A stretch of DNA of 64,000 nt from Xanthomonas indica (GCF_040529045.1 NZ_CP131914.1:4696501-4760500); one strand, 5' to 3'; counted from the first letter of the stretch, positions 47,280 through 57,489 are shown. Translations and numbers: made by a program. The notes: a model not told the origin generated them from the sequence alone.

Positions 47280-48808
47280 GCGACCTCGCCGACGCCGAGC
47301 ACACCACGCCTGTGCGGCGCCTGCACCCGTGGTCATGGCTGTTCGTGCTGCTGCAGCATCTGAGGCATTTCCTGCTGCCGTTGCTGGCGCTGCTGGTGTT
47401 CGGCAGCCGCGACGGCCACCGCGATCACGCCGATCACCTGGTGATGCTGGCGGTGTGCAGCGGGCTGGTGGCGGTGTCGCTGCTGCGCTATCTCACCTAC
47501 CAGTACCGCATCGGTCGCGACAGCCTGAGCATCCGCAGCGGCTGGCTGGAACGCAGCCTGCGCGAGATCCCGTTCGCGCGCATCCACAACGTGGTGGTGC
47601 ACCAGTCGCTGCTGCACCGGCTGTTCGGCGTGGCCGAGGTGCGCCTGGAGTCGGCCGGCGGCACCAAGCCCGAGGCGCAGATGCGCGTGCTGCGGCTGGA
47701 CCAGGCGCTGGCGCTGGAACAGCAGATCCGCCACCGCGCGCCCGCCGCCGACAGTGCCGCCGCCACCGAAGCCAGCGCCGTGCCCGCTGCCGCGCCGGAC
47801 AGCGAACTGCTGCTGGCCCTGCCTACCGCCGAGGTGCTGCGCCAGGGGCTGATCTCCAACCGCGGCATGGTGGTGCTGCTCACCGCGTTCGGCGCCACCT
47901 ACCACCTGTTTCCCGAGCGCATGATCTCCAACGCGATCGAGCACTACGGGCGGCAACTGTTCGGCTACGCCACGCACCTGCAGCTGGGCTGGATGGCCGG
48001 CACGGTCACCTTCGCGCTGATGCTGGCGACGCTGTTGCTGCTGATGCGGGCCTTGTCGATGGGGCTGGCGCTGGTGCAGTACCACGGCTTCCGGCTCAGC
48101 GAGAGCGAGCGTCGGCTGACCGTGGAGCGCGGGCTGCTGACGCGGCTGCGCAGCAGCGTGGCACGGCGCCGGATCCAGGCGTGGACCCTGCACGAAAGCG
48201 TGCTGCAACGGTTGCTGCGGCGGCGCAGCCTGCACATCGACACCGCGGTGATCCAGTCGCACCACGGGCACGACCACGCACTGACCGAACTGGCGCCGCT
48301 GGCCACGCCGGCCGCCTGCGACGCGCTGCTGCAGCGGCTGCTGCCGCAGATCGCCTGGCCGCCGGCGCGCTGGCACGGCATCGCCACGCGCTGCTGGTGG
48401 CGGCTGTCGCTGCCGGCGCTGCTGCTGGTGCCGCTGCTGTGCGCGGCGCTGTGGCCCACGCTCGGTGCCTGGGCCGCGCTGGGCCTGTTATGGCTGCCGT
48501 GGTCGGCGTTCAAGTCCTGGCGGCAGGCGCAGCGCATGGGCTACGCGCTGGATGCGCGCTACGTGGCGGTCCGCGGCGGCTGGTGGCGGCGCTGGTGGCG
48601 GCTGGCCGAACTGGACAAGCTGCAGGCGCTGCACCTGAGCCGTTCGCCGCTGGACCGCTGGTGCGGCACTGCGACGCTGTCGCTGGACACCGCCGGCGCC
48701 CGCCACGGCGAACCGCCGCTGCGCATGCGGCTGCTGCCGGACGCTCAGGCGCGGGCGCTGTACCGACAACTGGGCGACGCGCTGGCGCAGCGACGGCTGC
48801 GCTGGTGA
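47276..48808 (+). CDS. Large bPH2-domain membrane protein, YdbT-like
   Basis: A 510-residue protein starting at GTG 47276, coupled to the preceding small bPH2 gene. It has three bPH2-type repeats: YRIGRDSLSIRSGWLERSLREIPFARIHN-like at ~75-110 (only partly quoted), LTVERGLLTRLRSSVARRRI at ~285-305, and VAVRGGWWRRWWRLAELDKL at ~425-445. These alternate with pairs of transmembrane helices. This layout matches the YdbT/YvdB family. The function is unknown; the sets occur in many bacteria as two-gene operons. Confidence 0.85.
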   Translation: MSDLADAEHTTPVRRLHPWSWLFVLLQHLRHFLLPLLALLVFGSRDGHRDHADHLVMLAVCSGLVAVSLLRYLTYQYRIGRDSLSIRSGWLERSLREIPFARIHNVVVHQSLLHRLFGVAEVRLESAGGTKPEAQMRVLRLDQALALEQQIRHRAPAADSAAATEASAVPAAAPDSELLLALPTAEVLRQGLISNRGMVVLLTAFGATYHLFPERMISNAIEHYGRQLFGYATHLQLGWMAGTVTFALMLATLLLLMRALSMGLALVQYHGFRLSESERRLTVERGLLTRLRSSVARRRIQAWTLHESVLQRLLRRRSLHIDTAVIQSHHGHDHALTELAPLATPAACDALLQRLLPQIAWPPARWHGIATRCWWRLSLPALLLVPLLCAALWPTLGAWAALGLLWLPWSAFKSWRQAQRMGYALDARYVAVRGGWWRRWWRLAELDKLQALHLSRSPLDRWCGTATLSLDTAGARHGEPPLRMRLLPDAQARALYRQLGDALAQRRLRW

Positions 48809-48830
48809 GCACGTGCCGCGGTGCGGCGCG

Positions 48831-49868
48831 TCAGCGGCGCGCGCCGCGGCCCCAGTAGCCGATGCGGCGGCGGATCTTCAGCTTGCGCCACAGGTTCAGC
48901 GGTTTGCACCGCGGATTGCGCGCGCCCTCGGCGACGAACTCGTCGATCGCGCGCAGCACGCGCTCGCTGGACTGGCCGTCGCGGTAGGGATGCAGGCCAT
49001 CGGCGAATTCGCGGATCGCCGCCATCAGTTCCGGCGGCCGCTGCAGCGCGCGGCGGATCGCCGGCTCGAACTGCGCCGGATCGTCGATATCGATCAGCTG
49101 CGGCCCCGGACGCCGGTTCTTGAACGTCACCACCGGCTTGTAGGTGAGCAGGAACTCGTTGAGCGCGGACGAGGTGTCCGAGCACATCATGTCCACCTGC
49201 GGGAACAGCTCCAGGATGTTGTCGTTGTCGGCGAAGTGCAGGTACTCGCTCTCCAGCGCGCGGTAGCGCGCGACCATCGCCGGATCCATCTTCGGATGGA
49301 AGGTGACGATCCAGCGCCATTCGCCGCTGCGCGAGAGCCGCGCCACCTCGTCGTAGAGGATGCCGGCCGCGCTCCACGACGGCGAGAACGTGGAGTGGTA
49401 CAGGATCACCGGCGGCTGCCGCACCGGCGCCAGCTCCGCGCCGATCTCGCGCATGAACGGATCGATCTTGGGGAAGCCGGTCTCCTTGACCGCGAAGTGG
49501 CCGAGCTTGCGCGCCAGCGCACCGAACGCCGCGGTGTCGCGCGGACCGGTGGTGCAGTACAGGTCGAAGAAACCGCGCACGTAGATGTGCCGCGGCTTGC
49601 CGGCGTCGAAGCCGTGGAAGGTCTCGACCTTCACCCCGGGGAAGAAATGCGGCACCGCGTTGCTGGAGGTGATCACCGCGTACGGATTCCACGCCAGCAC
49701 CTCTTCCACCGTCGCCAGGTGGCGCTCGTCGGCGGTCAGGTCCTCGGCGCCGGGGCCGTCGAAGAACCATGCCGCCTCGTCGCCGCGCGCGCGGATCGCC
49801 GCCTGCAGCGGGCGCAGGATTGCCAGCGCATAGCGCTCGGATCCGTACAGCAGATAGTGCTTGCTCAT
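48831..49868 (-). CDS. CDP-glycerol glycerophosphotransferase-like protein
   Basis: A 345-residue cytosolic transferase. A GT-B-like fold is suggested by FHGFDAGKPRHIYVRGFFDL, TGFPKIDPFM, PVILYHSTFSPSWS, VTFHPKMDP and MMCSDTSSALNEFLLTYKPV, the last being the family's substrate-binding segment. In Gram-negatives such proteins build phosphoglycerol or related decorations on surface glycans. The ATG overlaps the stop of the GT2 gene by one base. It is the last gene of the LPS-type cluster 54938-48831. Confidence 0.85.
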   Translation of the reverse strand: MSKHYLLYGSERYALAILRPLQAAIRARGDEAAWFFDGPGAEDLTADERHLATVEEVLAWNPYAVITSSNAVPHFFPGVKVETFHGFDAGKPRHIYVRGFFDLYCTTGPRDTAAFGALARKLGHFAVKETGFPKIDPFMREIGAELAPVRQPPVILYHSTFSPSWSAAGILYDEVARLSRSGEWRWIVTFHPKMDPAMVARYRALESEYLHFADNDNILELFPQVDMMCSDTSSALNEFLLTYKPVVTFKNRRPGPQLIDIDDPAQFEPAIRRALQRPPELMAAIREFADGLHPYRDGQSSERVLRAIDEFVAEGARNPRCKPLNLWRKLKIRRRIGYWGRGARR

Positions 49869-50701
49869 CAGTGCTCCAGATCGTGCCGTTGCAGTTGCGC
49901 CCGCGCCTGCTCCACCGAGGCGGGGTTGACCTGCATCTCGTAGTAGCGCATGCGCTTGTACAGCGCATAGCTGGCCGCGGTCTGCGCCACAACGAAGCCG
50001 CGCCAGCCGTCGAGGAACGCCAGCCGCAGCAGATAGTCCTTGAGGAAGGCGCCGGCGAACACGAACGGGCTCTGCCACATTCTCACCGGCTTGCGCTTGT
50101 CGCGCCAGCCGAGCGCCTTGAGTTCGGCGTAGCGCAGCACCTTGAGCTGCTTGTGCACCAGGGTCGGGTTGTGCAGATGATTGAACGGCGGCGCGAACGC
50201 GTCGCTGGGGCCGTCGAAGCGCAGCGATTCGTGCACCCGCGCATCGCTCCAGCGCGCGCGGCCGCGGTGGTACAGCCGCGCCAGGCGCTCGCCGACCATG
50301 GGTTTGTACCAGCGCATCGGCGCGCCCATGTACCAGGTGCTGCGGCGCAGCCATACCGCAGCCACGCGATCCTCGGCGATCAGCTGCGGCAGCCGCGCCA
50401 GGCACTCGGCGCGCAGCGCGTCGGACAGGAACTCGTCCGCGTCCAGCACCAGGATCCAGTCGTGCGCGGCCTGGGTGGAGGCGAAGTTGCGCTGCGGGCC
50501 GAAGCCCAGCCAGGCCTGCTCGACCACGCGCGCGCCGTGGGCGCGGGCGATCGCCACGGTGTCGTCGGTGCTGCCGCAGTCCACCACCAGCTTGTCGGCG
50601 GCGAACGGCACGCTGTCCAGGCAGCGCGCGATGTTGGCGGCCTCGTTGTAGGTCATCACCACCAGGCTCAGCGGCAGGGTGGCGGCGGCAGCGTCGGCCA
50701 T
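49868..50701 (-). CDS. Family 2 glycosyltransferase, LPS-core type
   Basis: A 277-residue GT-A enzyme. LSLVVMTYNEAANIARCLDS, the DxD-like VLDADEF and WSDARVHESLRFDG match the WaaE/KdtX-type beta-glucosyltransferases of LPS core assembly. No membrane segment beyond a weak C-terminal amphipathic helix is seen. It is coupled to the CDP-glycerol-type gene by a one-base overlap, and it lies 82 bases after the O-antigen-ligase gene. Confidence 0.9.
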   Translation of the reverse strand: MADAAAATLPLSLVVMTYNEAANIARCLDSVPFAADKLVVDCGSTDDTVAIARAHGARVVEQAWLGFGPQRNFASTQAAHDWILVLDADEFLSDALRAECLARLPQLIAEDRVAAVWLRRSTWYMGAPMRWYKPMVGERLARLYHRGRARWSDARVHESLRFDGPSDAFAPPFNHLHNPTLVHKQLKVLRYAELKALGWRDKRKPVRMWQSPFVFAGAFLKDYLLRLAFLDGWRGFVVAQTAASYALYKRMRYYEMQVNPASVEQARAQLQRHDLEH

Positions 50702-50783
50702 GGCGCGCGGTATCCGGAAGTCAGGCGCGGTGCCGGCGGCCGGCGCCAGGCGCCGCGCCGCCCGGCGATGCGGGACCGGCAGT

Positions 50784-52058
50784 CTACCGGCTTCGCGCGG
50801 CGCCTTCAGCGCCCGGTGCCGGCTCCACCTCGCGCGCGGCCAGGCCGATCAACACGCCCACCAACGAGACATAGAAACCGGTGCTGACCTGGTGCGCGAA
50901 CATCGACTGGGTCATGCCGCACAGGATGTAGGCGGCCACTACCATGATCCCGGCCGCCGCCGCGCCATGGAAATGCGGTTGCGGCCGGCGCCGGTACAGG
51001 CGCAGCAGCAGCCACAGCGGCACGCCGTACACCAGCAGGATCAACACGGTGCCGGGCAGGCCCTGGGTCGCACTCCACTCGGCCAGGTCGTTGTGCGCGT
51101 GGCCCAGGTGGCAGCGCTCGACGAAGCCCTTGCGGCAATCCGGCAGGCGCAGCATGGCGTTGTCGAAGCGACCCACGCCGACCCCGACCACGGGGTGTTC
51201 GACGAAGGTCGCCGCCGCCACCTGCAGGCGCTCGATGCGCGCGCCGGCCGACGAATCGCTGTCGCCGCGCTCGTAGCGCTGCACGTCGTGATGCAACTCG
51301 GCCAGGCGGGTCTGCTTGGTCAATGCCGGCACGCTCAGCACCAGCACCGCCGCCAGCGCGGTGCAAGCGCCCAGGATCATCAGCCGCGTCGCGCTGTCGC
51401 GCCAGCGCAGGCACAGGGCGCTGACCACCAGCAGCAGCAACACGCCCAGCCACACGCCGCGACTGCCGCTGAGCAGGATGACGATGCCGCCGGCCACCAC
51501 CGCGGCCACGGCCCACGGCCACTGTCCGCGCGGCCGGCAGAACACCGCCAGCACCATCAGCATCAGCACCACATCGGCCAGGACGATGGCATTGGTCCAG
51601 CCTTCGGCGCGCGGCTGGCCCTGCAGCACCTGCACGCTGGCCAGCACCAGCGCGGCGAGGATGCCGAGCAGCGCGCCCCACCACAGCAGGCGCTGCGGCG
51701 GCCGCAGCGCATAGGTCCACAGTGCCGCCCACGGCAGCACCAGGAAGCGGGTCCGGTTGTCGATGTCCTTCAGCGGCTGGCCGAAGTACAGCACCGAACA
51801 CAGCGACAACCCGATCACCAGCAGCGCCAGGATCCACAGCCAGCGCAGCGACGGTTGCATCGGCGCCACCGCCTGGCGCAACTGCGGCAGTGCCAGCAGG
51901 CTGGTCACCAGCAGCAGCAGGCCGAACGGCAGCAGGCCGCTGGGCATGCTGATCACCAGCGCCGGCAGGCACAGCAGCGCGAGCGCCGCACCGCGCTCGG
52001 CCAGGGCCTGGCGGGAGGACGCGGAAACGGCATGGCGTGGCGCGATGGGCTGGGACAT
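50784..52058 (-). CDS. O-antigen ligase family (WaaL/Wzy-C) membrane protein
   Basis: A 424-residue protein with about 11-12 transmembrane helices and the Wzy_C periplasmic loop. It carries SGSRGVWLGVLLLLV, ARIERLQVAAATFVEHPVVG and the conserved His segment CHLGHAHNDLAEWSATQGLP. The role is joining O-antigen or another glycan to lipid A-core on the periplasmic face. ATG 52058 is chosen by match, since its ribosome-binding site is weak. Flanking glycosyltransferases support an LPS role. Confidence 0.9.
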   Translation of the reverse strand: MSQPIAPRHAVSASSRQALAERGAALALLCLPALVISMPSGLLPFGLLLLVTSLLALPQLRQAVAPMQPSLRWLWILALLVIGLSLCSVLYFGQPLKDIDNRTRFLVLPWAALWTYALRPPQRLLWWGALLGILAALVLASVQVLQGQPRAEGWTNAIVLADVVLMLMVLAVFCRPRGQWPWAVAAVVAGGIVILLSGSRGVWLGVLLLLVVSALCLRWRDSATRLMILGACTALAAVLVLSVPALTKQTRLAELHHDVQRYERGDSDSSAGARIERLQVAAATFVEHPVVGVGVGRFDNAMLRLPDCRKGFVERCHLGHAHNDLAEWSATQGLPGTVLILLVYGVPLWLLLRLYRRRPQPHFHGAAAAGIMVVAAYILCGMTQSMFAHQVSTGFYVSLVGVLIGLAAREVEPAPGAEGAARSR

Positions 52059-52111
52059 CAAGGAGGGAAGGCCGTGGGGGTGGGTGGTCGGCGATGATCC
52101 GGGGCGCTTCC

Positions 52112-53146
52112 CTAACCCGGCCTGACCTGTTCGCGATCGGCGCCGCGGCTGGCCGGCACGGCGGGCGGCGGCGCGTCCCCGAGCAGGTCGGCCACGGCCG
52201 CACGCAGACGCTCGCCGAACTCGCGCCGGCGCGCCTCGAAGAAGCCGCGCGCGGCGGTGCCCAGCGCATCGCACTGCATCGGCGACAGCGCCAGCGCCTG
52301 CGCCATCGCCCGCTCGAGGCCAGCGGCCTCGATCCGGTAGCGCACGCCGAAGTTGTCCGGGCCCTCGCCGACCGGGTCGATCAGCACGCCGCGCTCGGGG
52401 CTCACCAGCTCGTTCATCGGCGCACCGTTGGTGGTGATCACCACCGCGCCGACGCTCAGCGCTTCCATGATGTAGTGGCCGAAGCCCTCCACCTCGGACG
52501 GGCACAGGTGGAAGCGGTGCGCGTTCTGCAGCCGCCGCAGTTCCTGCTGGTCCAGGTAGCCGGTCAGGTAGTCGATGTTCTCGGCCTCGATCGGGTGGGA
52601 CTTCTTCGCGCTCTGCACCACGGTCAGCCGTGGCCACTCGGGGTGCCGTGCCCAGGTCTGCAGCAGCAACGCCGTGCCCTTGGCCGAACTGCGCCCGGCC
52701 ACGTGCAGGCAGGCCCGCTCGCGCGGCACCTCAGGACGGTAGCAATCGTCGCTGCAAAAGCCGATGAAGGCGGTGGGCGCCATCGTGGAAAACCGCTGTT
52801 CGGCCTGGCGGGTCTTGCACAGCACCTGCGCGAAGCGCGGCAGGCAGCGCAGCCACTTGTGCCGGAACCACTCCGGGTTGGGGATCAGCGCATTGCGCAG
52901 GCCGCCGCAGAGGCAGCGCGGATACACCCGCTCCAGGAAGATCTGCAGGTCGGCGCGCCCGAACAGCAGGCTGCGCAGGAACAGGCGCAGTTCGCGCAGG
53001 CGGTTGGCCATGCGCACGGTGCCGAAGCCCAGCACCTCGACGCGGTAGCGGCCGGTCTCGCGCAGCAGGTCGGCGACCACCTGCAGGTCGCGGCTGAGGC
53101 CGCCGCCGTTGTCGCGGCTGATGACCCGGATCAGGCGCGGCGGCAC
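52112..53146 (-). CDS. Family 4-type glycosyltransferase
   Basis: A 344-residue GT-B glycosyltransferase starting at GTG 53146. The C-terminal nucleotide-sugar site has LCPSEVEGFGHYIMEALSVG and TTNGAPMNELVSPERGVLID, with the E-x7-E arrangement of GT4. VAGRSSAKGTALLLQTWARH begins the second domain. The N-terminal domain (RLIRVISRDNGGGLSRDLQV) should bind the acceptor. Substrate unknown; it lies between a ligase gene and an ArnT-like gene on the same strand, so surface-glycan assembly is likely. Confidence 0.88.
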   Translation of the reverse strand: MPPRLIRVISRDNGGGLSRDLQVVADLLRETGRYRVEVLGFGTVRMANRLRELRLFLRSLLFGRADLQIFLERVYPRCLCGGLRNALIPNPEWFRHKWLRCLPRFAQVLCKTRQAEQRFSTMAPTAFIGFCSDDCYRPEVPRERACLHVAGRSSAKGTALLLQTWARHPEWPRLTVVQSAKKSHPIEAENIDYLTGYLDQQELRRLQNAHRFHLCPSEVEGFGHYIMEALSVGAVVITTNGAPMNELVSPERGVLIDPVGEGPDNFGVRYRIEAAGLERAMAQALALSPMQCDALGTAARGFFEARRREFGERLRAAVADLLGDAPPPAVPASRGADREQVRPG

Positions 53147-53222
53147 GCGCGCCTCCCGGCCCGCGCGGCACGCGGGTCGCCAGCGGCACCCGCGGTACGC
53201 TGCCGCAACGCGCGGCTGCGGC

Positions 53223-54938
53223 TCATTCGAAGCGGTCCTTGTCCTGCTCGCGCAGGCGGTCGCGGTCGTCCTGGGTGACTACGCAGTGGCCGTGCACGGC
53301 GCTGGCCGGGACCAGCCACCAGTCGCGCCGGTTGGACACGCCGGCCAGGATGCTGGCGCTGCGGTCGACGCAGCCCAGCATCGCCGCCTCCTGCACCAGC
53401 AGCCAGCGCCGCTGCGGCGCCTGCGCCTGCCAGGCGATGCCGCGGCGCAGTTGCTCGTCCCAGGGCACCACGAAGCCGAAGGTCGTCGCCGGGCGGTCGG
53501 CCATCAGCAGGTTCTGTTCCTTCCAGGCGACCAGGCCGAGTTCGGCATCCGGGCCGATGCGGCGCCCCACCGACTCCATCACCCCGCGCGCGGAGCTGGA
53601 CAGGTTGATCAGCGGGTACACCAGCAAGCCGGCCATCGCCCAGACCATGGTCAGGGTCGAGACCGTCGCCAGTTCCGGGCGGCGCCGTGCGAAGGCGGCC
53701 AGACTGGCCACGCCCCACAGGCCGATCGCCAGCAGGATCCAGGCCAGCACCTGCACCGTGGCCAGGTCGATGCCGCGGTCTTCCATCATCTTCGCGCGGA
53801 AGCCGTGCCCCAGCAGGATCGCCACACCCACGCCGCCCAGCGCCAGCGTCAGCAACGCGGTGAACGCCAGCAGCAGGCGCTTGACCCCGGGCTTGCGCAA
53901 CAGCCCGGGGATCAGCGGCCCCATCGCCAGGCACAGCATCGGCAGCGCCGGCAGGATGTAGACATCGCGCTTGCCGGTCGGGATCGAGAAGAACAGCACC
54001 ACCAGCGCCCACCAGGCCAGCGGCAGCAGGTAGCGCGCGTCGCGCCGGCGCAGGCGCCGCGCCCAGGCGGGGATCGCCCACGGCAGCGCCAGCAGCACCG
54101 GCAGCCACATGCTCGGCATCACCCCGAAGAAGTACAGCGGCCCGTGCGCGTGGTCCCAGGACTTGGCGTAGCGCCCGGCGGTCTGCCGGAACAGGATGTC
54201 GTTGAGGTAGGCGCGGTACTCGGGCGCGTTGCTCGACAGCGCGGTGACGACCATCGGCACCAGCCAGATCGACACCGCCGCCAGGAACGCCAGCGGCCCC
54301 AACCAGAAGCGCGGATCGCGCAGGCCGACCCGGACCCCGCGCCAGTGCGCCAGCGACGCCGCCGCGGCCGGCAGCAGCATCAGCAGCGCCAGCACGCCCA
54401 CGCCCTTGGTGATGGTACCCAGGCCCGCGGCGAACCAGCCCAGTGCCCACAACCGCCAGTCCGGCCCGCGCAACAGGTGGCGCAGCAGCGCGTAGTTGGC
54501 CAGGGTGATGAAGAACACCACCAGCGGATCGATCTGTGCCTTCTTCGCCTGGTAGGTGAAGTGGAAGGCGAACAGCAGCGCGTAGGCCGCGTACATGCCG
54601 ACGCGGCGCGTCCACAGGCGCCGGCCGAGATCGTAGACGCAGGCCAGCGTGCCCAGCCCGGCCAGCAGCGACGGCAGCAGGAACGCCACCCGCCAGTTGC
54701 CGAACAGCGTGTAGACGCTGGCCTGCAGCCACATCAGCATCGGCGGCTTGTCCGAGTACAGCTCGGTGCCGCGGTGCGGGAACAGCCAGTTGCCGCTCTC
54801 CACCATCTGCTTGGCGACCAGCGCGAAGCGCGGCTCGTCGGCCGGATGCGGATCGCGCAGGCCCAGGCCGGCGCCGAGCACCAGCACCGCCAGGACGGCC
54901 AACAACCAGAACTCTCGGGACGCGCGGGTCTTCAGCAT
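53223..54938 (-). CDS. ArnT/PMT-like membrane glycosyltransferase (GT83 type)
   Basis: A 571-residue protein with about 12 transmembrane helices. The first periplasmic loop has RDPHPADEPRFALVAKQMVE, carrying the Asp-Glu catalytic pair, followed by YSDKPPMLMWLQASVYTLFG and TYQAKKAQIDPLVVFFI. These are the marks of lipid-linked-sugar transferases such as ArnT. The role is probably transfer of a sugar from an undecaprenyl carrier to lipid A or a related acceptor; neither is known here. It heads the five-gene LPS-type cluster. Confidence 0.9.
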   Translation of the reverse strand: MLKTRASREFWLLAVLAVLVLGAGLGLRDPHPADEPRFALVAKQMVESGNWLFPHRGTELYSDKPPMLMWLQASVYTLFGNWRVAFLLPSLLAGLGTLACVYDLGRRLWTRRVGMYAAYALLFAFHFTYQAKKAQIDPLVVFFITLANYALLRHLLRGPDWRLWALGWFAAGLGTITKGVGVLALLMLLPAAAASLAHWRGVRVGLRDPRFWLGPLAFLAAVSIWLVPMVVTALSSNAPEYRAYLNDILFRQTAGRYAKSWDHAHGPLYFFGVMPSMWLPVLLALPWAIPAWARRLRRRDARYLLPLAWWALVVLFFSIPTGKRDVYILPALPMLCLAMGPLIPGLLRKPGVKRLLLAFTALLTLALGGVGVAILLGHGFRAKMMEDRGIDLATVQVLAWILLAIGLWGVASLAAFARRRPELATVSTLTMVWAMAGLLVYPLINLSSSARGVMESVGRRIGPDAELGLVAWKEQNLLMADRPATTFGFVVPWDEQLRRGIAWQAQAPQRRWLLVQEAAMLGCVDRSASILAGVSNRRDWWLVPASAVHGHCVVTQDDRDRLREQDKDRFE

Positions 54939-54963
54939 GGGACGCGATGATACCGGGGCCGGT

Positions 54964-56283
54964 TCACGCCGTCTTGCGGAACCGTGCGTAGTAGAAGCCG
55001 TCGCAGTCCTGTTCGCCGGGAAAGCGCTGGCGCCCGCCGCCGGAGGCATGCCCGCAGGCCGCGCCCGGATCCTCCAGCGCCGCGCCGGGCTGCCGCGCCA
55101 GCAAGGCCTGCACCTGCCGCGCGTTCTCGTCCTGCAGCAATGAGCAGGTGGCGTAGACCAGCACCCCGCCCGGCCGCAGCACCTGCCAGGCGGCGTCGAG
55201 CAGGCGCGCCTGCACCGCCTGCAACGCGATCACGTCCTCGCGCCGGCGATGCAGCAGCACGTCCGGCTGGCGGCGCACGATGCCGGTGGCCGAACACGGC
55301 GCGTCGAGCAGCACCGCGTCGAACGGCTCGCCGCCCCACCAGTCCTGCGGCTGCGCCGCGTCGGCGACCTGCAATTGCGCCTGCGCACCGGCACCGGTGC
55401 GCGCAAAGGTCTCGCCGACCCGCGCCAGCCGCCGCGCATCCACGTCCAGTGCGGTCAGGCGCAGACTGGGATCGCGTTCAAGCAGATGCGCGGACTTGCC
55501 GCCCGGTGCCGCGCAGGCATCGAGCACACGCGCGCCCGGCGCCGGCGCCAGCACGTCGGCGACCTGCTGCGCCGCACCGTCCTGCACCGACACGCGCCCG
55601 TCGGCGAAGCCGGGCAAGCCCCCCACCGCCATCGGCGTCTCCAGGCGGATCGCATCGGCCAGCAGCGGCGACCCCTGCGCGGCGATGCCGGCCGCGGCCA
55701 GTTCCTGCAGGTAGGCGTCGCGGGTGCCGCGTTGGCGGTTGACCCGCAGCCACAGCGGCGCCGGCTGCTGGCTGGCGGCGAAGATCGTCTCGGCCTGTTG
55801 TGGCCAGTCGGCGCGCAGCGCATCGCGCAGCCACAGCGGCCAGCCCGCGTCGGCAGCCACCGCCGGCAGCCCGTCGCGCAGCGCGCGCCGCAACAATGCG
55901 TTGACCAACCCGGCCTGGCGCGGCCGATCCAGCGCGCGCGCCGCGTCGACCGTTGCCGACAGCGCCGCGTGCGGCGCCAGGCCCAGCGCATCGAGCTGGG
56001 CGAAGCCGGCCAGCAGCAGGCCGCGCAGTTCGGCGTCGCGCTGCGGCAACTGCTTCTGCAACCACATCCGCAGCGCCGCCTCGTAGGCCGGGCGGTGGCG
56101 CAGCACGGCGAAGCAGATCGCCTCCACCAGCGCGCGGTCGCGCGGATCCGGCAGTGTCGGCAGCGCGGTGGCCAGTTCGGCCTTGAGCGAGCGGCCGCGG
56201 TCGATCACCGCCGTCAGCACGCGGGCGGCGACCACCCGCGGGGCCACGCCCGGCGGCCACGCAGCGGCAGGCGTCGTGGTCAT
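54964..56283 (-). CDS. rsmB: 16S rRNA (cytosine-967-C5)-methyltransferase
   Basis: A 439-residue enzyme. The N-terminal NusB-like RNA-binding domain ([31 protein letters not shown]) is followed by the SAM-dependent domain with [37 protein letters not shown] (catalytic Cys of the PC motif) and [12 protein letters not shown] (second Cys). ATG 56283 gives the usual length. It follows fmt and def on the same strand, the standard gene order. Confidence 0.96.
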   Translation of the reverse strand: MTTTPAAAWPPGVAPRVVAARVLTAVIDRGRSLKAELATALPTLPDPRDRALVEAICFAVLRHRPAYEAALRMWLQKQLPQRDAELRGLLLAGFAQLDALGLAPHAALSATVDAARALDRPRQAGLVNALLRRALRDGLPAVAADAGWPLWLRDALRADWPQQAETIFAASQQPAPLWLRVNRQRGTRDAYLQELAAAGIAAQGSPLLADAIRLETPMAVGGLPGFADGRVSVQDGAAQQVADVLAPAPGARVLDACAAPGGKSAHLLERDPSLRLTALDVDARRLARVGETFARTGAGAQAQLQVADAAQPQDWWGGEPFDAVLLDAPCSATGIVRRQPDVLLHRRREDVIALQAVQARLLDAAWQVLRPGGVLVYATCSLLQDENARQVQALLARQPGAALEDPGAACGHASGGGRQRFPGEQDCDGFYYARFRKTA

Positions 56284-56454
56284 CGGCGCGCGCTCCAGGA
56301 CGTCGCATGCCTCCGCGCGCATGCAGTGCTGTGGTGATGCATGTGCGCAGCGGCACCGCGCAAGGCCGTGGACGCCCGCCAACCTCTCAGCGAGGACGCG
56401 CGCACGGCCGCGCCTGCCAGGCCCAACGCGGGGTACACAGGCATGCCCGGCGCC

Positions 56455-57378
56455 TTACGCCATGACCGGCAGGTCGCGCCGCGCATTGAGGTAGTCGGCG
56501 GCGGTGATCGCCTTGCCGCCCTCGCGCTGCAGCACGCGCAGGCGCAACGCGCCCTGGCCGCAGGCGATGTCGATGCCCTGCTTGGACGCGGTCAGCACCG
56601 TGCCCGGCGGCTGCCCGTGGGCCAGATCCAGCGCGATCGCACCGCGCACCCGCACCCGCTCGCCGGCCAGCATCGCCTCGGCGACCGGCCACGGATCGAA
56701 GGCACGCACCTGCCGCGCCAGCTGCGCCGCCGGCTGCTGCCAGTCCAGCCGCGCCTGCGCCTTGTCCAGCTTTTGCGCATAGGTGACGCCGGCCTCTGGC
56801 TGCGGCTGCGCCACCGGACGCAGACCGGCACGCAGCAGGCCCAGGCCGTCGGCAAGCACCTGCGCGCCGAGCGCGGCCAGGCGGTCGTGCAACTGCCCGC
56901 CGGTCTCGTCGGCGCCGATCGGCGTGCGCTGCGACAGCAGCACCGGGCCGGTGTCCAGCCCCGCTTCCATCTGCATCAGGCACACCCCGGTCTCGCTGTC
57001 GCCGGCCTCGATCGCGCGCTGGATCGGCGCGGCGCCGCGCCAGCGCGGCAGCAGCGAGGCGTGCACGTTCCAGCAGCCATGGGTCGGGATCGCCAGCACC
57101 GCCTTGGGCAGGATCAGCCCGTAGGCCACCACCACGATCAGGTCCGGCTGCAGCGCGCGCAGCGCCTGCAGCGTCTCCGGCGAGCGCAGCGTCTGCGGCT
57201 GCAGCACCGGAATGCCGCGCGCCACCGCCTCCAGCTTGACCGGCGACGGGGTCAGCCCGCGGCCACGGCCGGCCGGGCGGTCCGGCTGGGTGTAAACCGC
57301 GACCACTTCATGGCGCTGCGCAGCCGCGCGCAACGACGGCACGGCGAAGTCCGGCGTACCGGCGAAGACGAGTTTCAT
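56455..57378 (-). CDS. fmt: Methionyl-tRNA formyltransferase
   Basis: A 307-residue enzyme that formylates initiator Met-tRNA. It has [40 protein letters not shown], the catalytic [20 protein letters not shown] (Asn-His) with a later Asp in [10 protein letters not shown], and a C-terminal OB-like domain. Between it and def lies a GGGATT repeat array. It works together with def, which later removes the formyl group. Confidence 0.97.
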   Translation of the reverse strand: MKLVFAGTPDFAVPSLRAAAQRHEVVAVYTQPDRPAGRGRGLTPSPVKLEAVARGIPVLQPQTLRSPETLQALRALQPDLIVVVAYGLILPKAVLAIPTHGCWNVHASLLPRWRGAAPIQRAIEAGDSETGVCLMQMEAGLDTGPVLLSQRTPIGADETGGQLHDRLAALGAQVLADGLGLLRAGLRPVAQPQPEAGVTYAQKLDKAQARLDWQQPAAQLARQVRAFDPWPVAEAMLAGERVRVRGAIALDLAHGQPPGTVLTASKQGIDIACGQGALRLRVLQREGGKAITAADYLNARRDLPVMA

Positions 57379-57384
57379 TGGGCG

Positions 57385-57484
57385 GGGATTCGGGATTGGG
57401 GATTGGGGATTCGCAACGGCAGGATCGGCAACCGGAAGGGTGCGATTCGCTCTGGCGAATCCCCAATCCCGATTCCCGAATCCC
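57385..57484. repeat. Inverted array of GGGATT-type repeats
   Basis: The left arm GGGATTCGGGATTGGGGATT (57385 onward, ending TCG near 57413) is mirrored by the right arm beginning CGAATCCCCAATCCCGATTC (57456) and ending CCC at 57484. It fills the whole fmt-def gap, so the shared transcript could form a long hairpin there. The same repeat occurs at 43548-43571. Confidence 0.8.
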
Positions 57485-57489
57485 GGCCG

